DNA from: Carnobacterium jeotgali MS3
Lineage (GTDB): Bacteria > Bacillota > Bacilli > Lactobacillales > Carnobacteriaceae
Assembly: GCF_000745125.1 (NCBI RefSeq)
Contig: NZ_JQNF01000010.1
Coordinates: forward strand, 1-64,000
Direction: 5' to 3'
DNA length: 64,000 bases
In this document: piece after piece, positions 7,599-17,466 of the stretch
How positions within the stretch are numbered: position 1 is the stretch's first letter
Layout of the letters: the number at the start of each line of letters is the position of its first letter
Program-made: the position numbers and the translations under genes
Notes under the pieces: model-generated
The model's database searches: none
What the model was told of the DNA's origin: nothing
Seen by the model: only the letters and a program-made list of their open reading frames with translations

Positions 7599-8876
7599 TT
7601 AGATTAATGCAATAGCGATCATTGTAAGCAAGAATAAAAATGATACAACGTGCATAGCTTTTTTCACTTTAAATAAATCACCTTGTGCTAATTTGAAAAT
7701 TGGATAAGCTACGAAACCAAATGCTAATCCATCAGCAATACTTGACGTTAAAGGAATCATAACCACAATCAAAAATGCCGGGAACCATTCACTAAAATCA
7801 TCAAATGGCATATACTTCAAATTCCCCATCATGATGGCACCTGTAATAACAATTACGGGTGACAATGCTGCGTTTGGAATATAAGACAACAGCGGAGTAA
7901 AGACTAATGAAAGTAAAAACAATCCTCCAGCAAAAATAGCTGTTAAACCTGTTTTCCCTCCAGCTTTAATTCCTGAAGCACTTTCTGCTGCTGGAATAGT
8001 TGGACTTGTTCCGAGTAAGCCAGATACAAGAGTCATGACTCCGCTGACTTTGAATGCACTGGTATAACGCGTTTTATCTTCTAACATTCCTTCAAATAAC
8101 CCAATCGATTCAAAGATCAAGATCATTGTCATAGAGAAAATGGCTATTAAAGAAGGTAAAGTAAAGACAGCTGAGAAATCTAGCGCTCCTAAAAGTGCTG
8201 GGAACTCTGTGATGTTTCCCAATGAGAATGAAGAAACACCTGCTTTATGAATACCAGTCACTAGCGAAATAAGTGTGATCACAACAATTCCAATAAAGAA
8301 GTTTCCAGGTACATTTCTTAAGTACAATACGCCAGATAAAAAGATTCCAATAACGGCCAATAATACAATTGGATCCGATAGATCGCCTAAGACTGCAAAT
8401 GAGTCTGCTCCTCCATCAACAAGAATACCGCCATTTTTTAATCCTAGTACAACTAAAAACAAGCCTATACCAGCTGTGATTCCGTGCTTTAATGAATCAG
8501 GAATAGCATCTGCTAACAGTTTACTAATTGAAGTATATCCGACAACAATAAACAATAATCCCGATACGACAATAACAGATAATGCTTGCTGCCATGATAG
8601 CCCCATTGCTCCAACAATTGTATACGTAAAGAATGCATTGATCCCCATACCTGGTGTTAAGACCAGCGGAGCATTTCCCCATAATCCCATAACAATACTT
8701 CCAATAGCTGAAACGAGTATTGTACTAAAAACACTTAACTCGGCTGGAATACCTGCATCAGCTAGTATTAAAGGATTTACGATAATTATATAAGATAATG
8801 CAAAAAAGGACGTAAATCCTGCTAACATCTCTTGTTTGATACTTGTTTGTTTCTCTTTCAATTTAAAATAATTCAT
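7599..8876 (-). CDS. NCS2-family purine permease (AzgA/PbuG group)
   Basis: 425 residues with about 12-14 hydrophobic segments. The start EMLAGFTSFFALSYIIIVNP and the motif LTPGMGINAFF are hallmarks of the AzgA-like branch of NCS2 transporters, which take up hypoxanthine, guanine or adenine with protons. Later TIPAAESASGIKAGGKTG is the conserved second half signature. A clear AAGGAG precedes the ATG. The gene stands alone with a long leader containing stem-loops (see 8877-9027). Substrate within the purines cannot be fixed from sequence. Confidence 0.88.
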   Translation of the reverse strand: MNYFKLKEKQTSIKQEMLAGFTSFFALSYIIIVNPLILADAGIPAELSVFSTILVSAIGSIVMGLWGNAPLVLTPGMGINAFFTYTIVGAMGLSWQQALSVIVVSGLLFIVVGYTSISKLLADAIPDSLKHGITAGIGLFLVVLGLKNGGILVDGGADSFAVLGDLSDPIVLLAVIGIFLSGVLYLRNVPGNFFIGIVVITLISLVTGIHKAGVSSFSLGNITEFPALLGALDFSAVFTLPSLIAIFSMTMILIFESIGLFEGMLEDKTRYTSAFKVSGVMTLVSGLLGTSPTIPAAESASGIKAGGKTGLTAIFAGGLFLLSLVFTPLLSYIPNAALSPVIVITGAIMMGNLKYMPFDDFSEWFPAFLIVVMIPLTSSIADGLAFGFVAYPIFKLAQGDLFKVKKAMHVVSFLFLLTMIAIALI

Positions 8877-9027
8877 TATTTCTGCTCCTTTTCGATGTGT
8901 TTTTCAAACACAAGTAATCTGGAGACATGGGCTTGCAAGCTTTATAAAGCTTGCATAGCAAAAAAGAAAGTTTCTTTCTTTACACGCCCCAACATTTCAT
9001 TATACCATCTGTAGAATCAAATGTCAT
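8877..9027 (-). promoter_or_regulatory. Promoter and structured leader of purine permease gene
   Basis: On the minus strand -35 ATGACA (9022-9027) and an extended -10 TGGTATAAT (hexamer at 8999-9004) are 17 bases apart. The transcript leader of about 115 bases can form a hairpin AAAGAAAG/CTTTCTTT followed by U's, a 20-base perfect palindrome GCAAGCTTTATAAAGCTTGC, and an outer pairing GGGC/GCCC that would enclose both. It does not match the purine riboswitch core. Confidence 0.5.
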
Positions 9028-9085
9028 GACTTATATTGTATTTTAATCAAGCCGTTAAAACACTCGTTTCAGCTCGTATGATTCA

Positions 9086-9136
9086 CAAAAACGAACCTTC
9101 TATTAGTCAAGATGACTAATAGAAGGTTCGTTTTTA
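9086..9136 (-). terminator. Terminator of glycogen operon
   Basis: Stem AAAAACGAACCTTCTATTAG with its complement and T-runs, immediately downstream of the GH13 stop codon. Confidence 0.9.
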
Positions 9137-9140
9137 TTTT

Positions 9141-11000
9141 TTAAATTGTAAGAATAGTCATTTCTTGATTCTGTTCTTTTTTTAACAGAACAATGCCATT
9201 GCCTTCTACTTGAATATGATTTATTTGATGCTTGTTTAAAAAAGAAACAATATCAAAATCATACTGTTCTAAAATAGCTGAAATTTCTAAGCGATTTTTT
9301 TTATTGGATGTGTTTAAAAGAACGACTACAAATTCTTCCATACTTATCCATCTGATGATCCCCACTAATTCATCTTGTGAAAAAACATAAAAATCGCCAT
9401 CTTTCAGACTATTTCCATTCTTTCTTAAAGCAATCATTTTCTTTACAACGAATTGAATCTCTTTATTTTCTTTTCCCCATGGATACATTCTGCGATTATC
9501 TGGATCTTCTTTTCCTTCAAGACCTACTTCATCTCCATAATAAAGACTCGGAACTCCAGGTAAGACAAACAATAAGAGCAGTGCTTGTTTTAATTTTGCT
9601 ACATTCTGGTTTAATGCCGTTAAAATTCGTTCAGTATCATGTGTTCCGATATTATTAAAATTACTTTTGAACGCTTCAGGTGGATAATTTTCTTTTAAAT
9701 TCATCCACTTTTCAGCAGCTTCTTGCGGCTTGATGGATTTTCTGAGCAATCCTAGAATAATCTCTCGAAAAGGATAATTCATCGCTCCATGCAACATACC
9801 TCCTTCAATATAATGTCGCCTTTTTTCATAAGCAATTTTATTCGAAGCATCTTCCCATACTTCTCCAATAAGTACAGTGTCTTGGATAGTTTCTTGTAAT
9901 GCTGATCGTATCCCTTTCAGTACATCATCCGATAATTCATCCGCTACATCAAGGCGCCATCCACCTAAACCTAGCTTTGACCACTTGCGTATGACACTAT
10001 TTTTTTCTTTATAAATGAAAGACTGGACCTCTGGATTTTCCGTATTTAACTTGGGTAAATCTTTCACACCCCACCAAGATTCATAATCTTCCGGAAAATT
10101 TTTAAAGGTGTACCAATCAGAATAGACGCTTTTCTTAGACTGATAGGCTCCTACCTCATTATACGTTCCAAACAAATTAAAATAGCGACTGTCCGCACCA
10201 GAATGGTTAAATACGCCATCTAAAACAATATGCATACCCGCTTGTTTGGCTTCTTTAATAAGTTCTTTAACTATTTCTTCATCGCCAAACATGGGATCGA
10301 TTTTCATGAAATCGCCTGTATCGTATTTATGATTGCTGCGTGCTTCAAATATCGGACTGAGATACAAAATGGTTATACCAAGTGTCTTTAAATAAGGCAA
10401 TTTTTGGATAATACCCTTTAAATTTCCGCCATAGAATTCCCAGCGAACAACTTCCCCTTTTTCGTTCTTAATGTACATGGGCAAATCATCTTGATTAGCA
10501 TACAAAAAAGAATTTTTTTTTGGATTCGCTACTTTTCCATCTTCGTTGCCATTGTAAAAACGGTCAACAAAAATATGGTAAGCAACTCCCTCACGGTACC
10601 AATTAGGTGAAGCATCATCATAAAGATAGCTGGTTAATTGATAGGGTTTCACTTGATTTTCAGCTTCATAGATGTGACCTGCTCCGCCTTTTGATTGTTG
10701 ATTATTTCCGTAATAAAGTGTCTTTGTTTGCTTTTCTTTAGGAAGTGTCAGTTTAAAAAAATAATAATACAATCCTTGTCCTTCTGTTAATGAAACCGTT
10801 ACTTGGTAGTGAGAATCTCCTTTGGAATGCATTTCTATTTCAAACGTATCTCCAAAATCTTTTTGTACGATTAAGTAAACTGATTCAACGACTGGCCGTT
10901 CACACGTAATAGTAAAAGTTACTTTTTCATTAACCCGTACAGCCCCAAATGGTCTTTTGTATTCTGTTAACCAAGAATTGTAATAAATTGTTTCCGTCAT
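9141..11000 (-). CDS. GH13 alpha-amylase family hydrolase (neopullulanase/maltogenic type)
   Basis: 619 residues. The first about 110 residues look like an N-terminal beta-sandwich starch-binding domain of neopullulanase-type enzymes, followed by the TIM barrel. All four conserved GH13 regions are visible: DGVFNH (261-266), GWRLDVADE (347-355, nucleophile Asp351), LIGEVWED (acid Glu380) and IGTHDTE (His454-Asp455). No signal peptide, so it should cleave intracellular glycogen or maltodextrin. It is the last gene of the glycogen operon, 41 bases after glgP, and AGGAAATTAA precedes the ATG. Together with glgP it forms the degradation branch. Exact bond specificity (alpha-1,4 versus alpha-1,6) is uncertain. 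Confidence 0.88.
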   Translation of the reverse strand: MTETIYYNSWLTEYKRPFGAVRVNEKVTFTITCERPVVESVYLIVQKDFGDTFEIEMHSKGDSHYQVTVSLTEGQGLYYYFFKLTLPKEKQTKTLYYGNNQQSKGGAGHIYEAENQVKPYQLTSYLYDDASPNWYREGVAYHIFVDRFYNGNEDGKVANPKKNSFLYANQDDLPMYIKNEKGEVVRWEFYGGNLKGIIQKLPYLKTLGITILYLSPIFEARSNHKYDTGDFMKIDPMFGDEEIVKELIKEAKQAGMHIVLDGVFNHSGADSRYFNLFGTYNEVGAYQSKKSVYSDWYTFKNFPEDYESWWGVKDLPKLNTENPEVQSFIYKEKNSVIRKWSKLGLGGWRLDVADELSDDVLKGIRSALQETIQDTVLIGEVWEDASNKIAYEKRRHYIEGGMLHGAMNYPFREIILGLLRKSIKPQEAAEKWMNLKENYPPEAFKSNFNNIGTHDTERILTALNQNVAKLKQALLLLFVLPGVPSLYYGDEVGLEGKEDPDNRRMYPWGKENKEIQFVVKKMIALRKNGNSLKDGDFYVFSQDELVGIIRWISMEEFVVVLLNTSNKKNRLEISAILEQYDFDIVSFLNKHQINHIQVEGNGIVLLKKEQNQEMTILTI

Positions 11001-11041
11001 TTAATTTCCTCAGTTCTACTGTAGTTAACATTTCTTCGTCG

Positions 11042-13477
11042 TTATATTGGCTGATTTCCTTTTAAAAAGGCTTTATTTTTTGTAGATAGCCCCTTAACAT
11101 TCCATATTTCATCCGCATAACGCATAATTGTGAAGTCGGCTGAAAATGGCCCAGAACTTGCAATGTTGATTAATGCTTTCTGATTCCACAACTGTTTATT
11201 TTGGTATAATTCATCTGCTCTTTCTTGCGCTGCAACAAAACTTTCAAAATCTTGCAAGACATAATATTCATCATTGTATCGAATTAAGGAGTCGTAAATC
11301 ACTCTGCCTTCTTCTTCAATATCCGGAATGGTACCATTTACTAGACACTCCAATACACGATTTAAACGTGGGTTATTCTCTAAGACTTTTTTAGAAGAAT
11401 AATACCCTTCTCGATTCATTTGATTCACTTCATCATTTGTCAAACCAAACAAAAATATATTATCTTCTCCTACTAGATCCTTGATTTCAATATTTGCACC
11501 GTCCAAAGTCGCCATAGTTAAAGCACCATTCAGCATCAATTTCATATTGCTTGTTCCAGAAGCTTCTTTACCGGCTAATGAAATTTGTTCACTAATATCG
11601 GCAGCTGGGATAATCAATTCTGCCAAGGAAACACCGTAATTTTCAACAAAAATGATTTTTATTTTATTTCCTACATCTGGATCATTATTTACCAATTGAG
11701 CTAACGCGTTGATAAATTTTATAATTTGTTTAGCATAGATGTAACTTGGTGCGGCTTTTGCTCCAAATATAAAGACTCTTGGTTGCAATTCCACTGTTGG
11801 ATTTTCTTTGATTTTCAAATAACGATCCAAAATATGAAGGGCATTTAACAATTGACGTTTATAGGCATGCAGTCTTTTGATTTGTACATCAAATAAAGCA
11901 GTAGGGTCAAGTTCAATGTCGTATTTTTCTTTTGCATAGGCTGCAAAGTGTTTTTTGTTAGCCAGTTTAATAGCTGCTAACTGCTTTAACGTTTCGTCAT
12001 CTTTCGCGTAAGCTTTAAACTGTCTGAGTTCTGCTGGGCTGGTTTTCCATTCTTTGCCTATTTTCTCATCAATTAACTGTGTCAATTTTTCATTGGCTAA
12101 ATGCAACCATCTTCGTTGTGTGATACCGTTTGTTTTGTTATTAAATTTAGATGGATACATTTCATAAAAATCTCGCAATGTTTGTTCTTTCAAAATATTT
12201 GTATGCAACTGTGCAACACCATTTACACTGTGGCTACCGATAATCGCTAGGTTCGCCATTTTGATATTGCCATCTGAAATAATGGTAGTTCGATAAGTCA
12301 ATTCTTCCCCATATAAAGGTATTTTTTTATCAATATGGTGTTGATTGATGGCTTCAATGATTTGGTAGATGCGTGGAATCAATTCTTGGACCATTTGAAC
12401 AGGCCATTTTTCCATAGCTTCTTGCATAACAGTATGGTTGGTGTAACTAATTGATTTCTTCGTAATATCCCAGGCTCTTTCCCAACTCAGACCTTCTTCG
12501 TCTAACAAAATACGCATCAATTCTGGAACACATAAAGCCGGATGTGTATCATTAACATGAATCGCTATTTTATTTGGAAAATCACTCCATGGCAGCTGTT
12601 GTTTTTTGAAAAAGCGAATGATGCTTTGAATCCCAGCAGATGTAAAGAAGTATTCTTGACGCAATCGAAGAAGCTGTCCTTCATAGTTGGAATCATCTGG
12701 ATAAAGTACTTCTGTAATTTGATTCACGACTTCTCGTTCAGCACTTGTTTTGAAATTTATTTCTTCCTCAGGTGGTATTTCTGCCGACCATAACCGTAGT
12801 TTATTGACGACATCATTTTCATAACCAATCATTCCTGTGTCGTAAGGGACCGCTAAAATATTTTGAGTATTAGAATAAATCGGTCGTAGCTTATTCTCCC
12901 CATCCTCTTTCATATAGACTTCTCCACCAAAACGGATCATAACAGCTTTATTCTCTTTTCTAACTTCCCAAACATTTCCGTTACGTAACCAATTTTCAGG
13001 CAATTCTACTTGGTAACCATCAACAAATTTTTGTTGAAACAAGCCATAGCGGTACCGAATACCATTTCCATTGCCTGGGATGCCTAGAGAAGCGATAGAA
13101 TCCATGAAACAAGAAGCTAATCTTCCTAGTCCACCATTGCCTAGAGCTGGATCTACTTCTGATTTTACAATAGCATCAAAATCTAATCCCATTTCTGCTA
13201 TTCCATCACGTACTGTATCTAAAATACCTAGATTCAATAGATTGCTTTTCAGCATACGTCCAGGCAAAAATTCCATCGAAAAGTAAAAAACTTGTTTGAC
13301 TTTATCTTCAAGATACCGTTGACTTGTTTGATTCCAATTTTCAGAAGAATAGACTTTTACGAAGTTCCCTAATGCTGTGTATTGTTGAATAGATGAAGAA
13401 TCCTTCACATTGGAAGCATACAATCCTTCGAATACTTGTTTAAATTGTTTTTTAAATGCAGTCGTTGTTAACGTCAT
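11042..13477 (-). CDS. glgP: Glycogen phosphorylase
   Basis: 811 residues, normal for the GT35 family. It phosphorolyses alpha-1,4 chain ends to glucose-1-phosphate. The pyridoxal-phosphate site EASGTSNMKLMLNG places the Schiff-base lysine at about residue 646; the early GNGGLGRLASCFMDS and HVNDTHPAL stretches are further signatures. It lies between glgA and the GH13 gene in the minus-strand operon, separated from glgA by about 180 bases holding a strong hairpin, so it may also be transcribed or tuned separately. Substrate is likely intracellular glycogen. Confidence 0.97.
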   Translation of the reverse strand: MTLTTTAFKKQFKQVFEGLYASNVKDSSSIQQYTALGNFVKVYSSENWNQTSQRYLEDKVKQVFYFSMEFLPGRMLKSNLLNLGILDTVRDGIAEMGLDFDAIVKSEVDPALGNGGLGRLASCFMDSIASLGIPGNGNGIRYRYGLFQQKFVDGYQVELPENWLRNGNVWEVRKENKAVMIRFGGEVYMKEDGENKLRPIYSNTQNILAVPYDTGMIGYENDVVNKLRLWSAEIPPEEEINFKTSAEREVVNQITEVLYPDDSNYEGQLLRLRQEYFFTSAGIQSIIRFFKKQQLPWSDFPNKIAIHVNDTHPALCVPELMRILLDEEGLSWERAWDITKKSISYTNHTVMQEAMEKWPVQMVQELIPRIYQIIEAINQHHIDKKIPLYGEELTYRTTIISDGNIKMANLAIIGSHSVNGVAQLHTNILKEQTLRDFYEMYPSKFNNKTNGITQRRWLHLANEKLTQLIDEKIGKEWKTSPAELRQFKAYAKDDETLKQLAAIKLANKKHFAAYAKEKYDIELDPTALFDVQIKRLHAYKRQLLNALHILDRYLKIKENPTVELQPRVFIFGAKAAPSYIYAKQIIKFINALAQLVNNDPDVGNKIKIIFVENYGVSLAELIIPAADISEQISLAGKEASGTSNMKLMLNGALTMATLDGANIEIKDLVGEDNIFLFGLTNDEVNQMNREGYYSSKKVLENNPRLNRVLECLVNGTIPDIEEEGRVIYDSLIRYNDEYYVLQDFESFVAAQERADELYQNKQLWNQKALINIASSGPFSADFTIMRYADEIWNVKGLSTKNKAFLKGNQPI

Positions 13478-13591
13478 AGTTTTCTCCCCGTATTCTTTTA
13501 TAGTTGTTGTTCAACAAATGGTGTGGCTGTTTCAAAATCATTTTGAAAATTCCAACTAATAGATTCCATTTAATTTGCCACAAGCGTTCTT

Positions 13592-13655
13592 AAAAAAAGA
13601 AACTTCAACAGTTAAAATAAGAATAGTTGCCTATTTTTATACTCCTGTTGAAGTT
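13592..13655 (-). terminator. Terminator or attenuator between glgA and glgP
   Basis: On the minus strand GAACTTCAACAG (13644-13655) pairs with CTGTTGAAGTT (within 13592-13611), followed by TTCTTTTTTT. It sits directly after the glgA stop and before glgP, so it could end most biosynthetic transcripts before the degradative genes. A weak promoter-like pair TTGTGG-16-TATTAG follows it. Confidence 0.7.
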
Positions 13656-13660
13656 CATCA

Positions 13661-15097
13661 TTATGCCTTAAGTAGCGCTGTGTAAACGTCTATATATTCT
13701 TTAGTAGACTTCTCCCAACTAAAATCTTTTGTCATAGCTTGTTTTACCAATGATGACCACGCTTTTGGTTCATCATAATAAAGAGTCAATGCACGATCAA
13801 TGGTCTCAACCATCACTTCTGAACGAAAATCATAAAAGCTAAATCCAGTTCCTTCACCAGTAACTGGGTTGAAAGGTTCTACCGTATCTTTTAATCCACC
13901 CGTTTCATGAACAATTGGCAAGGTGCCATATCGAAGCGAATTCAATTGTGATAATCCACATGGTTCAAATGCTGATGGCATAATAAATAAATCACTTCCC
14001 GCATAAATCAACTGGGCTAAGGATACATCAAAATCAATGATGACTTTAAATTTCTCTGGATATTTCCAAGTGAAATAACTAAAACTGTCTTCATATTCTT
14101 TTTCTCCTGTACCTAATATCAGAACTTGGATATTTCGTTGCATCAATTCATCTATTTTATCACGTAACAAGTCACAGCCTTTTTGAGTGGTCAATCTACT
14201 GACCATAGACATTAACGCAACCTTCTTATCTACTGGTAAACCGACACGTTCTTGCAATGCCAATTTATTGGCCGTTTTTCCAGCTAATTCTTTTGCAGAA
14301 AAATGAGCTGGAATCAAATCGTCCGTTTCAGGATTGAAGACATCATAATCGATTCCGTTTAAAATGCCGCTCAATTTATAATTATTGTGCCGTAATACAC
14401 CATCTAAATTTTCTCCAAACTCAGGTGTCTGAATTTCTTGTGCATAAGTCGGACTTACTGTTGTGACCTGGTCCGCATAAAATATGCCACCTTTTAAGCA
14501 ATTAATCTGGTCATAGTACTTCAAACCATGCTCATGAAACGTATTGTATCCAATACCATATAAATCAGATAACGCGAGTTGATCGTATACCCCTTGGAAC
14601 TGGAGATTATGAATCGTTAAAATCGTTTTTATCGATTGATAGTTCTCAATCCAATGGTACTTATCTTTTAGTAAGACTGGAATAATAGCAGTATGCCAAT
14701 CATTTACATGCAATACATCCGGAATAAAGGCTATTTTTTCCAGCATTTCACAGATTGCTTGCGCAAAAAAGGCAAACCGTTCACCATCATCATCAAAACC
14801 ATAAATACTTGGACGATCAAAATAGTAAAGATTATCAACAAAGTAGTACACTACTTTGTCCTTTTCCAACTTTTTAATGCCGCAATATTGGCTTCTCCAG
14901 CCAACTTTCACTTCAAATTGAACGACATCTTCTAGCTGATCTTTATATTTTTGAGGCATCGTACTGTACAAGGGCAATACCACTCGCACATCTATACCTT
15001 GTTTTTTTAATTCTTTTGGCAAAGCTCCGGCGACATCTCCTAATCCACCAGTCTTAAAGAAAGGAGCACATTCCGCCGCCGCAAATAGTACTTTCAT
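13661..15097 (-). CDS. glgA: Glycogen synthase
   Basis: 478 residues, a GT5 bacterial ADP-glucose-dependent glycogen synthase. The N-terminal KTGGLGDVAG (Lys15) binds ADP-glucose, and the C-terminal PSAFEPCGLSQL holds the catalytic E-X7-E region. I take the ATG at 15097, since GGGAG lies 8 bases before it; a longer TTG-started frame reaches 15118 but would overlap glgD without a ribosome site. Gap to glgD is 4 bases, indicating translational coupling. It extends alpha-1,4 chains made available to the branching enzyme. Confidence 0.96.
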   Translation of the reverse strand: MKVLFAAAECAPFFKTGGLGDVAGALPKELKKQGIDVRVVLPLYSTMPQKYKDQLEDVVQFEVKVGWRSQYCGIKKLEKDKVVYYFVDNLYYFDRPSIYGFDDDGERFAFFAQAICEMLEKIAFIPDVLHVNDWHTAIIPVLLKDKYHWIENYQSIKTILTIHNLQFQGVYDQLALSDLYGIGYNTFHEHGLKYYDQINCLKGGIFYADQVTTVSPTYAQEIQTPEFGENLDGVLRHNNYKLSGILNGIDYDVFNPETDDLIPAHFSAKELAGKTANKLALQERVGLPVDKKVALMSMVSRLTTQKGCDLLRDKIDELMQRNIQVLILGTGEKEYEDSFSYFTWKYPEKFKVIIDFDVSLAQLIYAGSDLFIMPSAFEPCGLSQLNSLRYGTLPIVHETGGLKDTVEPFNPVTGEGTGFSFYDFRSEVMVETIDRALTLYYDEPKAWSSLVKQAMTKDFSWEKSTKEYIDVYTALLKA

Positions 15098-15101
15098 CTT
15101 T

Positions 15102-16274
15102 TCAGCTCCCTTTTTCAACAGTCATTTTACTATCTTTTTCAATAACTAATGGGTTTTCTTTGGTTCCGGTTAATTTTACTCCTGGACCAATCTTTACACC
15201 CTTATCTAAAATGACGTAATTTAATTCTGCTCCTTCAGCAATTTTACAGCCTTGCATAATTAAAGAGTGTCTGACAATTGCTGTTTTTTCAAGGGTAACT
15301 TTACGGAAAATAAGTGAATCTTCCACTGTTCCATCAATCACACAGTCACTGGCAAACTGAGAATTACTAACTTTCGCTTCTTTAGAATAATAAGTTGGTG
15401 CTCCATTTTTCACTTTTGTAATGACCGGTTGACTACGATAAAATAATGCATTGTAATTATCCTCATCTAACAAGTCCATATTTGCATCATAATAACTTGA
15501 AACATTTTCAATATTTTTCAAGTAACCCGTATATTCATAACCATGTACTTTATTTTTTTTCAAACTGTGTCTAATTAAGACATTGATATCGCCTTTTATA
15601 CGATTATTCGCTGCCTCAGTCGTTAATTCAACAAATTTGTCCTTGCTCATAATCGCAATTCCCATTCCAATAGCCATTTTTGTTTCATCTTTTGATAGTT
15701 CACGTGCTGGAGTCAGAGCAGTTACTTTACTATCTCCTTCTGCCGCAAATGATAAACAATTATCAATCGAATCCGGTAAACAAAATCCTTTTGAAACATT
15801 TTTATAAACAATGGTGATATCTGCTTCATTTTCAAGATGGCTTCTTAAAACACCTTTCACATCTACGTTGCACAACATTTTACTGCCCATAACCACTACA
15901 TAACCTTTTTTAGAATGTTGCACAAAATCAATTTGGTCTTGGTAATAACTGCTAATTTCGCCTGGTTCTAATTTTTCTAAGGCCTCTTTGATTTCTGCTC
16001 CTGAGTGAACGAATAAACCCCCACCAACGGTAGAGTCCATCCCCCAAGGGTAACCACTTCGAACGTGATCCATTAATGATCTAGCGCTGCCTCGGACAAA
16101 TATGGCAACAGAAGAAACTTCTGCACTGTATAAACTAGAAAGCGGAAAATCAATTAATCGGTAACGTGATCCAAACGGCAATGCCGCAACTGCTCTTTTT
16201 TTCGTTAAAGGCATCAATTGTCTTTCTGATTCATCTAAATTTAAAACTGCACACAGCTGTTCTTTAATCTTCAT
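15102..16274 (-). CDS. glgD: Glucose-1-phosphate adenylyltransferase regulatory-type subunit
   Basis: 390 residues, homologous to GlgC throughout ([10 protein letters not shown], left-handed beta-helix C-terminus with [14 protein letters not shown]). It lacks the N-terminal GGXGTRL nucleotide loop seen in GlgC, having [21 protein letters not shown] instead. That is the known state of Bacillota GlgD, which forms a GlgC/GlgD heteromer that is more active than GlgC alone. It overlaps the end of glgC by 11 bases, consistent with coupled translation of the two subunits. Confidence 0.95.
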   Translation of the reverse strand: MKIKEQLCAVLNLDESERQLMPLTKKRAVAALPFGSRYRLIDFPLSSLYSAEVSSVAIFVRGSARSLMDHVRSGYPWGMDSTVGGGLFVHSGAEIKEALEKLEPGEISSYYQDQIDFVQHSKKGYVVVMGSKMLCNVDVKGVLRSHLENEADITIVYKNVSKGFCLPDSIDNCLSFAAEGDSKVTALTPARELSKDETKMAIGMGIAIMSKDKFVELTTEAANNRIKGDINVLIRHSLKKNKVHGYEYTGYLKNIENVSSYYDANMDLLDEDNYNALFYRSQPVITKVKNGAPTYYSKEAKVSNSQFASDCVIDGTVEDSLIFRKVTLEKTAIVRHSLIMQGCKIAEGAELNYVILDKGVKIGPGVKLTGTKENPLVIEKDSKMTVEKGS

Positions 16275-17412
16275 CTTTTAACCCTCCTACCTCTTCTGCA
16301 TATCCAATAACCGTAATATTTTTTTCATCTCCATTAATTTGAGCTCCATCATGAACTTTTGCATTTTCTCCAATAATGGCACAATTGATCGTTACATTTT
16401 CTCCAATCGTTACATTTGCCATGATCAGACTGTCTTTAATTGTTGAATTTTTACCCACTTTGACATTATGAGATAAAATTGAATGTTTAACTTCTCCAGC
16501 AATATAACACCCATCAGCAATCATTGAATCTGAAACATTTGACGATTTCGTCAAAAATTGTGGCGGCGCAGAAGGATTTTGAGTGTAAACCCTCCAGGAT
16601 GTATCTCTTATATTCAATGCATGATTTGGATCTAAAAATTCCATATTCGCTTCCCAAAGACTTTCAATCGTTCCTACATCTTTCCAATAGTCTTTAAAAG
16701 CGTAAGCAAAAATATTCTCGCTGTTTCTTAAATAAGCAGGGATAACATCTTTCCCAAAATCTTCCATCGTTCTATTTTTCGCATGATTGTCAACAAGATA
16801 TCTTTTCAACATTGGCCAATCAAAAATGTAGATTCCCATTGAGGCTAAGTTACTTTTAGGTTCTGCTGGTTTTTCTTCAAATTCAATAATTCGATTTGTC
16901 TGATCGGTGTTCATGATACCAAAACGGGGAGCTTCTTCAATAGGAACTGGAATAACACCTACTGTTAAAGCTGCATCCTTTTCTTTATGAAATTCAATCA
17001 TATCTTGATAGTCCATTTTGTAAATATGATCTCCGGAAAGAACTAGTAGATATTCAGGATTATAGCGGTCAATGAAATCAATATTTTGATAAATAGCGTG
17101 AGCCGTTCCTTTAAACCATTTTTCACCATCTACACTTGAATAAGGTTGTAAAATCGTTGCCCCACCATCATGTGTATTTAGCCCCCAGCTTTCACCATTT
17201 CCTACGTGAGTATTCAATTCAAGCGGCTGGTATTGGGTAACTACACCAACATTTTTGATGCCAGAATTAGCACAATTACTTAATGCGAAATCAATGATCC
17301 GATACTTTCCACCAAAAGGTACAGCTGGTTTAGCAATATCTTTGGTTAACTTTCCAAGCCTTGTTCCTTGTCCTCCTGCTAAAATCATAGCTAATGTCTC
17401 AGTTTTTTTCAT
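16264..17412 (-). CDS. glgC: Glucose-1-phosphate adenylyltransferase catalytic subunit
   Basis: 382 residues. It makes ADP-glucose from ATP and glucose-1-phosphate, the committed step of glycogen synthesis. The N-terminus carries the intact nucleotide loop [12 protein letters not shown] followed by [26 protein letters not shown] is the metal and substrate region, and the C-terminus is a hexapeptide beta-helix. It lies 54 bases downstream of glgB and overlaps glgD. Confidence 0.97.
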   Translation of the reverse strand: MKKTETLAMILAGGQGTRLGKLTKDIAKPAVPFGGKYRIIDFALSNCANSGIKNVGVVTQYQPLELNTHVGNGESWGLNTHDGGATILQPYSSVDGEKWFKGTAHAIYQNIDFIDRYNPEYLLVLSGDHIYKMDYQDMIEFHKEKDAALTVGVIPVPIEEAPRFGIMNTDQTNRIIEFEEKPAEPKSNLASMGIYIFDWPMLKRYLVDNHAKNRTMEDFGKDVIPAYLRNSENIFAYAFKDYWKDVGTIESLWEANMEFLDPNHALNIRDTSWRVYTQNPSAPPQFLTKSSNVSDSMIADGCYIAGEVKHSILSHNVKVGKNSTIKDSLIMANVTIGENVTINCAIIGENAKVHDGAQINGDEKNITVIGYAEEVGGLKDED

Positions 17413-17466
17413 TGTTCTAACGGAAGAATCATCTTGCCATTCTTCCTCTACCCTCCTTTTTATCTT

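Noticed and set aside
8877-9027. Purine riboswitch ahead of the NCS2 permease
   Set aside because: The conserved core (TATAA, CTAATNATATGG and GTTTCTACC-type loops) is not present.
13478-13591. Strong independent promoter for glgP
   Set aside because: Only weak hexamer pairs were found (for example TTGTGG-16-TATTAG), not enough for a confident separate call.
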